Positions 1 to 8,413 of a DNA stretch of 64,000 bases are shown piece by piece. The position numbers and the translations under genes were made by a program. The notes below the pieces were generated by a model. The model had not been told where the DNA came from. It was given only the letters and a program-made list of their open reading frames with translations, and made no database searches. Within the stretch, counting starts at the first letter, position 1. Every line of letters begins with the position of its first letter. The DNA is from Hwanghaeella sp965227365 (lineage in GTDB: Bacteria; Pseudomonadota; Alphaproteobacteria; UBA8366; Aestuariispiraceae), in NCBI RefSeq assembly GCF_965227365.1, contig NZ_OZ245754.1, positions 1,116,001 through 1,180,000 of the forward strand. The letters are read 5' to 3'.

Positions 1-615
1 CGTGTAGGCGACCGGAATTCCCCACATTTCCAGGGATGCGTTCCGGTATTCGATCTTCCGCGCCTTCTGATCGTGGATGACACGTTCGGCCTTGATCTGC
101 CATAGCGGCGACCGGTCCGGATCGTCCGCGCAAACGGAGCAGGGAGAGTAGATCGCCTTGGCCAGTTCCGTGGTATTGCCGCCCGTCCGACGGGCGCCGT
201 TCGCGACCACTCGGGCATTGTCGGTCAGAAGCAGGCGGATCTCCTTGATCACGCCGTCCTTCATCTCATTGGTCAGTTCGACGTAGTCCGCGAAAATGAC
301 TTCGCCGGTCGGTTCCAGAAGTTTGATGTTGCCGTTCGCGGTGACCGTTTCGGTCTTCTGATTGAAACTGACCGTATCCGCCAGCAATACCCGTTCGCCC
401 TGCATGATCTCGACATTGCCGCGCGCGGTGACGATTCCCAATTCACGGTCATGCGTCAGTTCGTTGGCGGTAAACAGAACAGGGCCTGTGCCGAGTTGCT
501 GCGCCAGGGCTGTGGAGCCGCCTGTTGTCGACATGACGATCGCGCTGCAGAAAAGAAGCAGCACGGCCAAGGCGCCTGACGGTCTCAGAAATGAAAAACG
601 GAGCCCTCCCAACAT
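1..615 (-). CDS. lptD: LPS-assembly protein LptD, N-terminal 205 residues (runs off left edge)
   Basis: Outer-membrane LPS translocon subunit that inserts lipopolysaccharide into the outer leaflet. The start ATG is at 613-615, nine bases after the lptG stop. Residues 1-38 form a signal peptide ending STALAQ. An OstA/LptA-like beta-jellyroll follows from about residue 48 (repeated patterns such as TARGNVEI and TANGNIKL). A CSVC pair at 159-162 lies where LptD proteins carry disulfide-forming cysteines. The beta-barrel is outside the window. Position directly after lptF-lptG on the same strand matches the usual alphaproteobacterial order, so this is probably one operon. The upstream Shine-Dalgarno is weak, which may mean coupling to lptG. 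The family assignment is from motif recognition and context. Confidence 0.9.
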   Translation of the reverse strand, partial: MLGGLRFSFLRPSGALAVLLLFCSAIVMSTTGGSTALAQQLGTGPVLFTANELTHDRELGIVTARGNVEIMQGERVLLADTVSFNQKTETVTANGNIKLLEPTGEVIFADYVELTNEMKDGVIKEIRLLLTDNARVVANGARRTGGNTTELAKAIYSPCSVCADDPDRSPLWQIKAERVIHDQKARKIEYRNASLEMWGIPVAYT

Positions 616-624
616 CTGCGAATG

Positions 625-1719
625 CTACCCGTCTTCCAGATGCAGCAGAGTCGTCAGCCCGAATAACGCCATCGCGACCGCGGGGCTCCAGGCGGCGAGG
701 AACACGGGAATCTCCGTCGACAGGCCGATGGCGTTGACGATCCGCGTCACAAAGAAGAACACGAAGCCAATGGAAATCCCCCCGACGATCATATAGGCCG
801 CGCCGGACCGTCGGTTCGCGCGCAGCGAGAAGATCGCGGCGGCCAGAACCATGGCGCAAAACAGCAGCGGTGTGGACAACAGACTGTGCAGACGCAGCCG
901 GTGTTCGATCGCGCTGAAACCCGATGCCCGCAAAGTGTCGATGAAACCCGGCAGGTCCCAGAATGAAATCGTATCCGCGGAGGCAAAGCTCTCGCGGATT
1001 TTTTCCACGGTCATGTCCGTCGGCAGGTCATAGGCTTCGGTGAAACTGCGGCGGCCTTCGGCATCCTTCACCCAGGCATTCCGGATCTGCCACGAACCGG
1101 GTGTCAGATGAGCTGACTCGGCATCGATGCGCGACAGGAAGGCGCCGTCGCGGCCCATGATCAGGACCAGCACGCCGGTTACCTCCAATTCGTCACCGGA
1201 AACTTTTCCGCCGTGCAGCACGACCACTTCGTCCTCATTCGTTTGGCGCAGCCAAAAACCGCTGGCTGCCAGAGCCAGCTGACTGTCCTGGCGCCGAAGA
1301 TACTCTGTTTCGATTCGTTCGAATTGCGCATTCAAACGCGCCGCCAAGGGATTGAGAAGACAGATTTGCACCACGCCTGCAATCAGGGCGATGCTGATCA
1401 CCGGACCGATAATCTGCCAGGGGGACAGTCCGGCGGACCGCGCGATGACGAGTTCGTTCGCCTTCGCCATGCGCCAAAAGGCCAGCATCGCGCTGATCAA
1501 TATGATGAACGGCGCCAGATCCTGGATCAGAAGCGGCATTTTAAGGGCAGACATCTGCAGCACGATGCCCATCGTGACGTCCTGTTTCCCCGAGGCGCGC
1601 CGGAGCAGTTCGACGATATCGAAGATGCCGATCAGGAAGACGAAAACGGCGAAGACGCCGAACAGCCAAATCAGATACTGCCGGGCGAAATATCGCGCGA
1701 TGACGGTTTGGAACAGCAC
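625..1719 (-). CDS. lptG: LPS export ABC transporter permease LptG
   Basis: Inner-membrane permease of the LptB2FG complex, which extracts LPS from the inner membrane. The 364-residue protein has the YjgP/YjgQ layout: three N-terminal membrane segments (about 15-37, 60-82, 100-122), a periplasmic beta-jellyroll (about 130-270), then three more segments (about 280-360). It begins four bases after the lptF stop, so the two are co-transcribed. It is the second of two adjacent YjgP/YjgQ genes; I assign LptG rather than LptF because it is the downstream copy, next to lptD. LptB, LptA and LptC are not in the window. Confidence 0.9.
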   Translation of the reverse strand: MLFQTVIARYFARQYLIWLFGVFAVFVFLIGIFDIVELLRRASGKQDVTMGIVLQMSALKMPLLIQDLAPFIILISAMLAFWRMAKANELVIARSAGLSPWQIIGPVISIALIAGVVQICLLNPLAARLNAQFERIETEYLRRQDSQLALAASGFWLRQTNEDEVVVLHGGKVSGDELEVTGVLVLIMGRDGAFLSRIDAESAHLTPGSWQIRNAWVKDAEGRRSFTEAYDLPTDMTVEKIRESFASADTISFWDLPGFIDTLRASGFSAIEHRLRLHSLLSTPLLFCAMVLAAAIFSLRANRRSGAAYMIVGGISIGFVFFFVTRIVNAIGLSTEIPVFLAAWSPAVAMALFGLTTLLHLEDG

Positions 1720-1723
1720 CGGC

Positions 1724-2839
1724 CTATGCCTCCTGCAGGTCAGGAGGGGCCGGCCTTCTCTTCAACTGCTGCGGCCGGGCGAGCAGGAAGAGGGCCAGCA
1801 GTGTCGGCACGATGACCATCCCGTACATGACGGGTATCAACGCGGGATACTTGCTGGCGGAGGATATCAGGCCGAGATTCGACACCAGCAGACCGACCAT
1901 GATGGCGATGGCGACCAGGATCGGCTTGGCATTGGATTGCCGGGAGAATTCTGTCTTCAGGAATATGACCAGTCCCGCGGCGACATAGGCGATCGCCAAT
2001 AGCGGCTGCGCCAGCCGGCTGTGCCCTTCCGCGATCAATTTGCCTCTATAGGCCACGTCCCCCGGTGAGTTCGACGGGGACAGCAGGTCAGGAAGAAAAC
2101 GCTCCCGCGGTTCCTGCCAGATATCCTGGCCCGCCTGCTCCTTCTCGACGAGGTCGAAGACATATTCCTCGAACTCGATATCGTGCAACTGACCCTGCGA
2201 CAGGGTCTGCTGGCGTCCGTTGGCCAGAAGGATGCGCGCGCCGGAGGGCGAATTGACCAGGGCGCCGCGCTCCGCGATCACGGTTACATGTTCCCCGTTG
2301 GTCTGCTCGCTGTGGATGACCAACCCGATCAGGTCCCCGTTCTCCGCCCGCCGGCGGGCATAGACGGTAAGGTTTTCACGGATTGCGTTGAACTGTCCTT
2401 CCTTGATCAGGACCGAACCGATTTCAGAGCGCGCCGTCGACAGATAGGACCGCAATTCCTGTGACGCGACCGGCATCAGATACAGGGCAAAGAAGTAGCT
2501 GACGAAGGTACAGACGATCGCCGCGATCAGGCCGGGCTTGGCGAGACGGAAGGAATTCATGCCGGCGGACCGGAGGATGATCAATTCGCTGCCCGACTGC
2601 ATGCGGTGATAGGTGAAGATCGTCGCCCCGAACACCGCTACCGGAAGCACGACGGACAGGACCCGGGGTGTGATCAGGACCGACAGATAGGCCAGGTCAC
2701 TGGCCGGCAGACCGCGATTGACGATCAGATCGACGAACCGGACCGACTGCTGCAGAACGACCGCGGTGCACAGGATGACGCTTGCCACGATGGCAACCGT
2801 TAGAATCTGGCCGGTCATGTGCCGCGTAATCGAATTCAT
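1724..2839 (-). CDS. lptF: LPS export ABC transporter permease LptF
   Basis: Partner permease of LptG in the LptB2FG transporter. The open frame extends 33 codons upstream, but that part looks like leader. I choose the ATG at 2839 (MNSITRHMTG) because it gives 371 residues, close to E. coli LptF, and has a GGCGG sequence just before it. Membrane segments are near residues 12-34, 55-77, 97-119 and three more after about 270, with a periplasmic domain between. First gene of the lptF-lptG-lptD run. Divergent from the acyltransferase gene starting at 3119; the 279-base spacer must hold both promoters, and no strong promoter match was identified there. Confidence 0.9.
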   Translation of the reverse strand: MNSITRHMTGQILTVAIVASVILCTAVVLQQSVRFVDLIVNRGLPASDLAYLSVLITPRVLSVVLPVAVFGATIFTYHRMQSGSELIILRSAGMNSFRLAKPGLIAAIVCTFVSYFFALYLMPVASQELRSYLSTARSEIGSVLIKEGQFNAIRENLTVYARRRAENGDLIGLVIHSEQTNGEHVTVIAERGALVNSPSGARILLANGRQQTLSQGQLHDIEFEEYVFDLVEKEQAGQDIWQEPRERFLPDLLSPSNSPGDVAYRGKLIAEGHSRLAQPLLAIAYVAAGLVIFLKTEFSRQSNAKPILVAIAIMVGLLVSNLGLISSASKYPALIPVMYGMVIVPTLLALFLLARPQQLKRRPAPPDLQEA

Positions 2840-3118
2840 CCGCCGCCTGAATCCCGGAACGTTCCGCCGGGACCTCTGGTGTGTCCATGAAGTATTCTTT
2901 GTTTTTAGGGGTCTACCAAACGAACCATGGCGATGCACGTCAAATTCGGCGTGAAGAGCGGCGGTGATGCGCCCCGGTCAGGCGGCTGTTAGCCGCTTGG
3001 GGCTTGGGTGTCGGGCCGGATCAGGCTATGTGATCGCGACGAAAAGCTGCGCCGGGCCTACCGAAATCGATGGCGGCCCCGGCTCCGGCTCTTCAACCTT
3101 CGAAACGGTCAGACATTC

Positions 3119-4528
3119 ATGCTTTTTCACTCCCAGGAATTTCTGCTCCTGTTCCTGCCGGTGGCCTTGATCGGCTGGTACGCCGCGGCGGGACGCAAGG
3201 AATTGCGGGTTGCCTGGATGATCGTCGCGTCGCTGGCCTTCTACGCCTATTGGGACCTGCGTCTCCTGCCCCTGTTGGGGCTGTCGATACTCGGCAACTG
3301 GGGATTGGCGGCGCTGGCCTATGGCGGGGACGGTAGGGCGTGGATGCAGCGGGTCGCCGCGCCCCTGGGGATAACCCTCAATCTGTTCGTCCTGGGCGTT
3401 TTCAAATACGCGGATTTCATGGCCGACAGCATCGCCTGGCTGATCGCGCAGCCGCATGAACCCTGGGGCATCGTCCTGCCGCTGGGGATCAGCTTCTTCA
3501 CTTTTCAGCAAATCTCCTATCTGGCGGATTTGCGCAAAGGGAAGGCGCCGGTCTACGGGCTGGCCGACTATGCGCTCTACGTTTCCTTCTTCCCGCAATT
3601 GATCGCCGGGCCGATCGTGCGTCATGACGAATTGATCCATCAGTTCGATGCCTATCCCAATCGTGACGGCCTGTCGGAGCGGTTGATGCGCGGCGCGGCC
3701 CTGCTGCTGATCGGTGTCTCGAAAAAGGTCCTGCTTGCCGATGTGTTTGCGGCGCAGGCCGATCCGATCTTCGCCCATGTGGAAGCCGGCAATGCGATCG
3801 GCTTTGTTGATGCCTGGGCCGGGGCGGGCGCCTTCGGTCTGCAGATCTATTTCGATTTCTCGGCCTATTCGGACATGGCGATCGGTCTTGCGATGATGGC
3901 CGGCATCCGGCTGCCGGAAAATTTCAACGCACCGTACAGGGCGGTGTCACTCGTCGATTTCTGGCGGCGCTGGCACATGACGCTTTCCCGGTTCCTGCGG
4001 GACTACCTGTATTTTTCGTTGGGGGGCAACCGGGCCGGACGCGTGCGCCAGGCCCTGGCCTTGACCGCGACAATGCTGCTTGGCGGGCTGTGGCACGGCG
4101 CGGCCTGGACCTTTGTGATCTGGGGCGGACTGCATGGGATCGGGCTGGTCGTCAGCCATTTCTGGGGCAAGACGGGGATTTCGATCGGCCGGCCCTTGAG
4201 TTGGGCCGCCACTATGCTCTTCGTATTCTGGACCTGGGTTATGTTCCGGGCGGAGTCGATGTCGGGGGCTATGGCGCTCTGGACGGCAATGCTCGGCCTG
4301 CCGGGTGGAGATGGGGCTGCCCCGATCAATTTCGCCGACCTGTCCGGGGCCGGCTGGCTGCTGGCCGGCGCGGTGATCGCGGCGCTGGGACCGACCAGCC
4401 AATCGGCGGTCTTCACGTATTTGCGGCCGGTGCGCGGGTTGGCGACGGCGGCGGCCTTGCTTGCGGTCTTCCTGGTGTTCCGTCTGGGCGGCGGAACGAA
4501 CCAGGAGTTCATCTATTTCCAATTCTGA
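3119..4528 (+). CDS. MBOAT-family membrane O-acyltransferase (AlgI/DltB-like)
   Basis: Polytopic inner-membrane protein of the MBOAT family, which passes acyl groups across the membrane for transfer to polysaccharides or lipids. The frame opens at 3008, but the ATG at 3119 (MLFHSQEFLL) gives the usual family N-terminus and 469 residues. Conserved features include FYAYWD near 40, LGISFFTFQQISY, FWRRWHMTLS, and the active-site histidine in LWHGAAW (H326) with a second histidine in GLHG (H339). The following SGNH-like gene, 22 bases downstream, fits the AlgI-AlgJ, DltB-DltD and PatA-PatB two-protein pattern. The acceptor cannot be told from sequence; a cell-surface glycan is inferred. Confidence 0.85.
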   Translation: MLFHSQEFLLLFLPVALIGWYAAAGRKELRVAWMIVASLAFYAYWDLRLLPLLGLSILGNWGLAALAYGGDGRAWMQRVAAPLGITLNLFVLGVFKYADFMADSIAWLIAQPHEPWGIVLPLGISFFTFQQISYLADLRKGKAPVYGLADYALYVSFFPQLIAGPIVRHDELIHQFDAYPNRDGLSERLMRGAALLLIGVSKKVLLADVFAAQADPIFAHVEAGNAIGFVDAWAGAGAFGLQIYFDFSAYSDMAIGLAMMAGIRLPENFNAPYRAVSLVDFWRRWHMTLSRFLRDYLYFSLGGNRAGRVRQALALTATMLLGGLWHGAAWTFVIWGGLHGIGLVVSHFWGKTGISIGRPLSWAATMLFVFWTWVMFRAESMSGAMALWTAMLGLPGGDGAAPINFADLSGAGWLLAGAVIAALGPTSQSAVFTYLRPVRGLATAAALLAVFLVFRLGGGTNQEFIYFQF

Positions 4529-4550
4529 CGGTGCGACGGGATCTGCCGGG

Positions 4551-5621
4551 ATGAGATTTTTGTTCGGTTTGGGAAAGGCAATCGGGTGGGGCGACATGGC
4601 GCGCCGGGCGCTTGTCGTGTTCCTGGCCGCCTTCCTGTTGCTCTACGGGGCCGTCATCCTGATCGACCCTTACGACACGGTGCCCTTTTCGCTGCCCTTG
4701 GACCGGGCGCCGTCGGCGACGAACCAGCGTTTTTCCTACCCTGCGGTGGCGATGGACCCGCAATTCGACAGCGTGGTGGTCGGCACGTCGGTGGTTCGCC
4801 TGCTCAAACCGTCGGAGCTTGAGGCGGCACTGGGCGGGCGTTTCGCCAACTTGTCGATGAACAGCGCCATGCCCTATGAGCAATCGCAAATCCTGGACCT
4901 GTTTCTGCGGAACCGGGATGAGGTCAAGACCGTGATCGTCGGCATCGATACCGTCTGGTGCGAGACGAAGGCGTCGCCGAAACTGACCTTCCGGCCGTTT
5001 CCGCCTTGGCTGTATGACGGGAACAGATGGAATGACGCGCTGCATTTGCTGAACCTGGCGGCGATCGAGGATGCCGGGCGCCAGATCGGTCAGTTGACCG
5101 GGATCCGGGAAGAAAAGTATCAGCGCAACGGTTATGCGAATTTCCTGCCGCCGAAGTCCGAATACGATCTGCAGAAAGTCCGCAAGACCATCTACCTGGA
5201 CGGGGCGCGGAAAATCCTGCCGCCGGAAACGCCGCCCGCGGATAATTACGCATCCTACCGGACATCCATCGATCTGCCCGATTTGGCGTTGCTGAGGGAG
5301 ATGATGGCCGCCCTGCCGCCGACAACCCGGAAGATTTTCATCGGCGCGCCCGTCCATGCCCTGGCGATTGCGCCGCCGGGCAGCGAGGCGGAGGCGACCT
5401 GGAATGAATGCATGTCCCGGATCGCTCGGATGGGGGCTGAATTCGGTAATAACTATGTATTCGATTTCCGGTTCCGGTCGGATATCACGATGAATGATGC
5501 CAATTACTGGGATCTGCTGCATTACGGGACCGACACGGCGTCCAGGATCGCACGGCTGATCGGCGAGGGCGTTGCGGCCGGCGCCGCGACGGATCCGGCC
5601 TATCGCCTTATCCTGCCCTGA
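4551..5621 (+). CDS. SGNH-like periplasmic partner of the MBOAT acyltransferase
   Basis: A 356-residue protein with one N-terminal membrane anchor (about residues 17-40, after an internal MARRALVVF) and a large periplasmic domain. A GTSVVRLL segment sits where SGNH hydrolases have their nucleophile block, and DLLHYG near the C-terminus looks like the DxxH block that supplies the other catalytic residues. NLSMNSAMPYEQ resembles the second block. It is most likely the periplasmic transferase/esterase that takes the acyl group from the MBOAT protein upstream. An alternative start at 4596 would remove 15 residues. The exact family (AlgJ/AlgX-like or DUF1574-like) was not resolved. Confidence 0.65.
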   Translation: MRFLFGLGKAIGWGDMARRALVVFLAAFLLLYGAVILIDPYDTVPFSLPLDRAPSATNQRFSYPAVAMDPQFDSVVVGTSVVRLLKPSELEAALGGRFANLSMNSAMPYEQSQILDLFLRNRDEVKTVIVGIDTVWCETKASPKLTFRPFPPWLYDGNRWNDALHLLNLAAIEDAGRQIGQLTGIREEKYQRNGYANFLPPKSEYDLQKVRKTIYLDGARKILPPETPPADNYASYRTSIDLPDLALLREMMAALPPTTRKIFIGAPVHALAIAPPGSEAEATWNECMSRIARMGAEFGNNYVFDFRFRSDITMNDANYWDLLHYGTDTASRIARLIGEGVAAGAATDPAYRLILP

Positions 5622-5789
5622 TCGCGGTGTGAAATTGGTGTGCAAACCGCGCGACGGCGGCTTTCCAAATCGCCTTCGTGCGCTAGTATCTGGCCGGCAC
5701 ATACCGCCACGCGGTATCTGCCGAAGCAGATCTGCCGGCCGACCGACGTGATCGGGCCGGGGATGGAACAACCATACAGGGAAGTGGTC

Positions 5790-7265
5790 ATGAAAATCAG
5801 TTTCGCGGAAAAAGCCTCACCGAAATCCGGCGCGGTCGTCGTCGGCGTGGAAGAAGGCAAAAAGCTGACACCGGCCGCACAGGAACTGGATCAGGAAACC
5901 GGCGGTGCGATCGCGCGCGCGATGAAGGCCAGCAAGTTCACCGGCAAGAAGGGCCAATCCCTGCAAATCGCGGCCCCCGCGAATGTCACCATAGACCGGA
6001 TCATTCTCGTCGGTATCGGCAAGGGCATGAGCGATCTCGACTTCCAGAGCCTCGGCGGCAACCTTGTGCCGACTCTGAACGGTGCCGGCGACAAGGATGT
6101 GGTGATCCATGTCGATGCCGGTGCGGACGTGCTGCCCGACGCCGCAGCGAACATCGGCGCAGGCATGCTGATGCGAAGCTATCGGTTCGACCGCTACCGC
6201 ACCAAGGATACCGCCGACCAAAAACCCAGCCTAAAAAAGGTGACGATCGTCGTGAACGGGACGACCGCGGCGCGGAAGGCGTTCAAGACGCTGGAAGCGG
6301 TTGCAGAAGGCGTGACGCTGACCCGTGATCTGGTTTCCGAGCCGCCGAACATCCTGTACCCGGAAAGCTTCGCGGAAGAAGCGGCGAAACTGGCCGAAAT
6401 CGGCATCGATGTCGAAATCCTGAACGAAAAGAAAATGGAAAAGCTCGGCATGCACTCGCTGCTGGGTGTCGGCAAGGGATCCGCCCGGGAAAGCCGTCTG
6501 GTCGTCATGCATTGGAACGGCGCGTCGGGGAACCGCCGCCCGGTGGCGTTCGTCGGCAAGGGGGTGACCTTCGATACCGGCGGCATTTCGCTGAAGCCCG
6601 GTCCCGGCATGGAAGAAATGAAATGGGACATGGGCGGCGCCGGCGTCGTCACCGGCCTGATGAAGGCCCTGGCGCTGCGCAAGGCAAAGGTGAATGCGAT
6701 CGGCGTGCTCGGGCTTGTCGAGAACATGCCCGACGGCGCGGCACAGCGTCCCGGCGATATCGTCACCTCGATGTCCGGACAGACCATCGAAATCCACAAC
6801 ACGGATGCCGAGGGGCGGTTGGTGCTCGCCGACGCGCTTTGGTACACCCAGGACAAATACAAACCCCGCCTGATGATCGACCTCGCGACCCTGACCGGCG
6901 CGATGATCATCGCGCTCGGCAATGAGTATGCCGGCTTCTTCTCCAATGATGACGACATCTCCACCAAGCTGAGCGCCGCCGGAGAAGCGACCGGGGAGAA
7001 GGTTTGGCGTCTGCCCCTGGCCGAGGCCTATGACAACCAGTTGAAGACAGACGGGGCGGATATGAAGAATATCGGCGGCCGCGCGGCTGGGTCGATTACG
7101 GCGGCGCAGTTCCTACAGCGCTTCGTCAACAAGGTGCCGTGGGCGCATCTGGATATCGCCGGGGTGACCTGGTCCGGCAAGGACGCGCCGACCGTGCCGA
7201 AAGGGGCGACGGCCTTCGGCGTACGGTTGCTCGATAAATTCGTGGCGGATAATTACGAAGGATAG
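5790..7265 (+). CDS. pepA: Leucyl aminopeptidase (M17), PepA
   Basis: Cytosolic di-metal aminopeptidase that removes N-terminal residues from peptides. The start at 5790 (MKISFAEKA) has GGGAAG seven bases upstream; the longer frame from 5640 is leader. The 491-residue length is standard. The M17 signature NTDAEGRL is at residues 337-344 and carries metal-binding Asp and Glu plus the catalytic Arg; the upstream VGKGVTFDTGGISLKP block supplies the lysine and aspartate ligands. holC follows 32 bases downstream, the common pepA-holC order. Usually pepA is directly divergent from lptF; here two acyltransferase genes lie between them. Confidence 0.95.
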   Translation: MKISFAEKASPKSGAVVVGVEEGKKLTPAAQELDQETGGAIARAMKASKFTGKKGQSLQIAAPANVTIDRIILVGIGKGMSDLDFQSLGGNLVPTLNGAGDKDVVIHVDAGADVLPDAAANIGAGMLMRSYRFDRYRTKDTADQKPSLKKVTIVVNGTTAARKAFKTLEAVAEGVTLTRDLVSEPPNILYPESFAEEAAKLAEIGIDVEILNEKKMEKLGMHSLLGVGKGSARESRLVVMHWNGASGNRRPVAFVGKGVTFDTGGISLKPGPGMEEMKWDMGGAGVVTGLMKALALRKAKVNAIGVLGLVENMPDGAAQRPGDIVTSMSGQTIEIHNTDAEGRLVLADALWYTQDKYKPRLMIDLATLTGAMIIALGNEYAGFFSNDDDISTKLSAAGEATGEKVWRLPLAEAYDNQLKTDGADMKNIGGRAAGSITAAQFLQRFVNKVPWAHLDIAGVTWSGKDAPTVPKGATAFGVRLLDKFVADNYEG

Positions 7266-7297
7266 GGCGTTCCGGCGACCGGGGCCCGTAGCACACC

Positions 7298-7774
7298 GTG
7301 CCGGATATCCGATTCTATCACCTCACGCGGAAATCGCTGGAGGAGGCCCTGCCGGACCTCCTCGGGCGCTCCCTCGACCGGGGATGGCGGGCCGTGGTGA
7401 AGGCCCGTTCAGAAGATCGGGTGGAATCCCTCAATCAGCATCTCTGGACCTTCGATGACCGGGCCTTCCTGCCGCATGGCAGCGACAGGGACGGTCGACC
7501 GGGCCTGCAGCCGATCTGGCTGACGGTGCAGGACGAGAACCCGAATGGCGCGCAGGTTCTCTTCCTGACCGACGGTGCCGATACCGAGAATGGCTCCTTG
7601 TTCGAAACCGTCTGCGTGCTGTTTGACGGGCGGGATGACGAGGCGGTCGCACGCGCCCGCGGCCAATGGACGGCCTTCAAGCAGAAGGGCCATCCGATGA
7701 CCTACTGGCAGCAGAATGAACGCGGCGGCTGGGAGAAGAAGCAGGAAACCGCGGGTTCCGCCGCTGACCAGTGA
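7298..7774 (+). CDS. holC: DNA polymerase III chi subunit HolC
   Basis: Accessory clamp-loader subunit linking DNA polymerase III to single-strand binding protein. The 158-residue protein starts at a GTG (PDIRFYHLTR) and has no obvious Shine-Dalgarno, so coupling to pepA is likely. The chi pattern is clear: FYHLT at the N-terminus, a helix with GWRAVV, NQHLWTFDDRAFLPHG in the middle, and VLFDGRDDEAVARARGQW plus a short C-terminal helix. Position straight after pepA is the usual one. Confidence 0.92.
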   Translation: MPDIRFYHLTRKSLEEALPDLLGRSLDRGWRAVVKARSEDRVESLNQHLWTFDDRAFLPHGSDRDGRPGLQPIWLTVQDENPNGAQVLFLTDGADTENGSLFETVCVLFDGRDDEAVARARGQWTAFKQKGHPMTYWQQNERGGWEKKQETAGSAADQ

Positions 7775-7924
7775 CGGGCGGGGCAAAACGGCGATACCCG
7801 TATTGCCCATCGGTCACGAAACCTGCCGATCGCAGGTCCGGCATATTAGGGGTCTATTAATGCTTGTCCGGTAATGCATGGCGGTGTGAGATGCCGCCAC
7901 AAAAATGGACGGGGAGAAATAATC

Positions 7925-8383
7925 GTGAACCTGCCGACCGGGAAACCAGCAATCCGGAACACGACCGTAGCAGCTTTGTTGTCACTGATCGCTATTCTGC
8001 CGTTTACGGCGTCCACCGCTTTCGCGGTGCCGATGTGGAAAGAAGCGAAGCGCTGGCAATGCATCCAGGACGAATTCGAGGCAGCCTGCGGTGGGCGGTA
8101 TGACAAACAGTGCCGAACACAGGAACCGCGCAAGCTTCAGAACCTGCTTTTCGATTTCGACGAGAACATGGTGATCATCGATGACGGCCTGGGCATAAGC
8201 TATATCCCGATCACCGCGCGGACGGTGGATCGGCGGCGCGAGATCTCCACAATTCTGTACGGCGAGGCCGGCAATATCGTGATGCAGTACAGCGGCGGTC
8301 AGGCGGTTTCCATGTCGATGCCGGCGGGCGGCGGCGCGGCTTCACTGCAGTTCTTCGCCTGCGAGCCAGCCCCCGCGGAATAA
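7925..8383 (+). CDS. Small secreted protein of unknown function, four conserved-looking cysteines
   Basis: No family recognised. A GTG at 7925 is preferred because GGGGAG lies nine bases before it; the frame itself opens at 7874. The first 33 or so residues form a signal peptide (hydrophobic AALLSLIAILPFTA, then STAFAVP), so the product is probably periplasmic. The mature part is about 120 residues with cysteines in WQCIQ, AACGG, KQCRT and FFACE, which could form two disulfides. The motifs do not suggest an enzyme. It stands alone between holC and the convergent ABC-F gene. Confidence 0.6.
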   Translation: MNLPTGKPAIRNTTVAALLSLIAILPFTASTAFAVPMWKEAKRWQCIQDEFEAACGGRYDKQCRTQEPRKLQNLLFDFDENMVIIDDGLGISYIPITARTVDRRREISTILYGEAGNIVMQYSGGQAVSMSMPAGGGAASLQFFACEPAPAE

Positions 8384-8413
8384 ACCTTCGGCCGAACCCG
8401 CCGTATCGGCACG

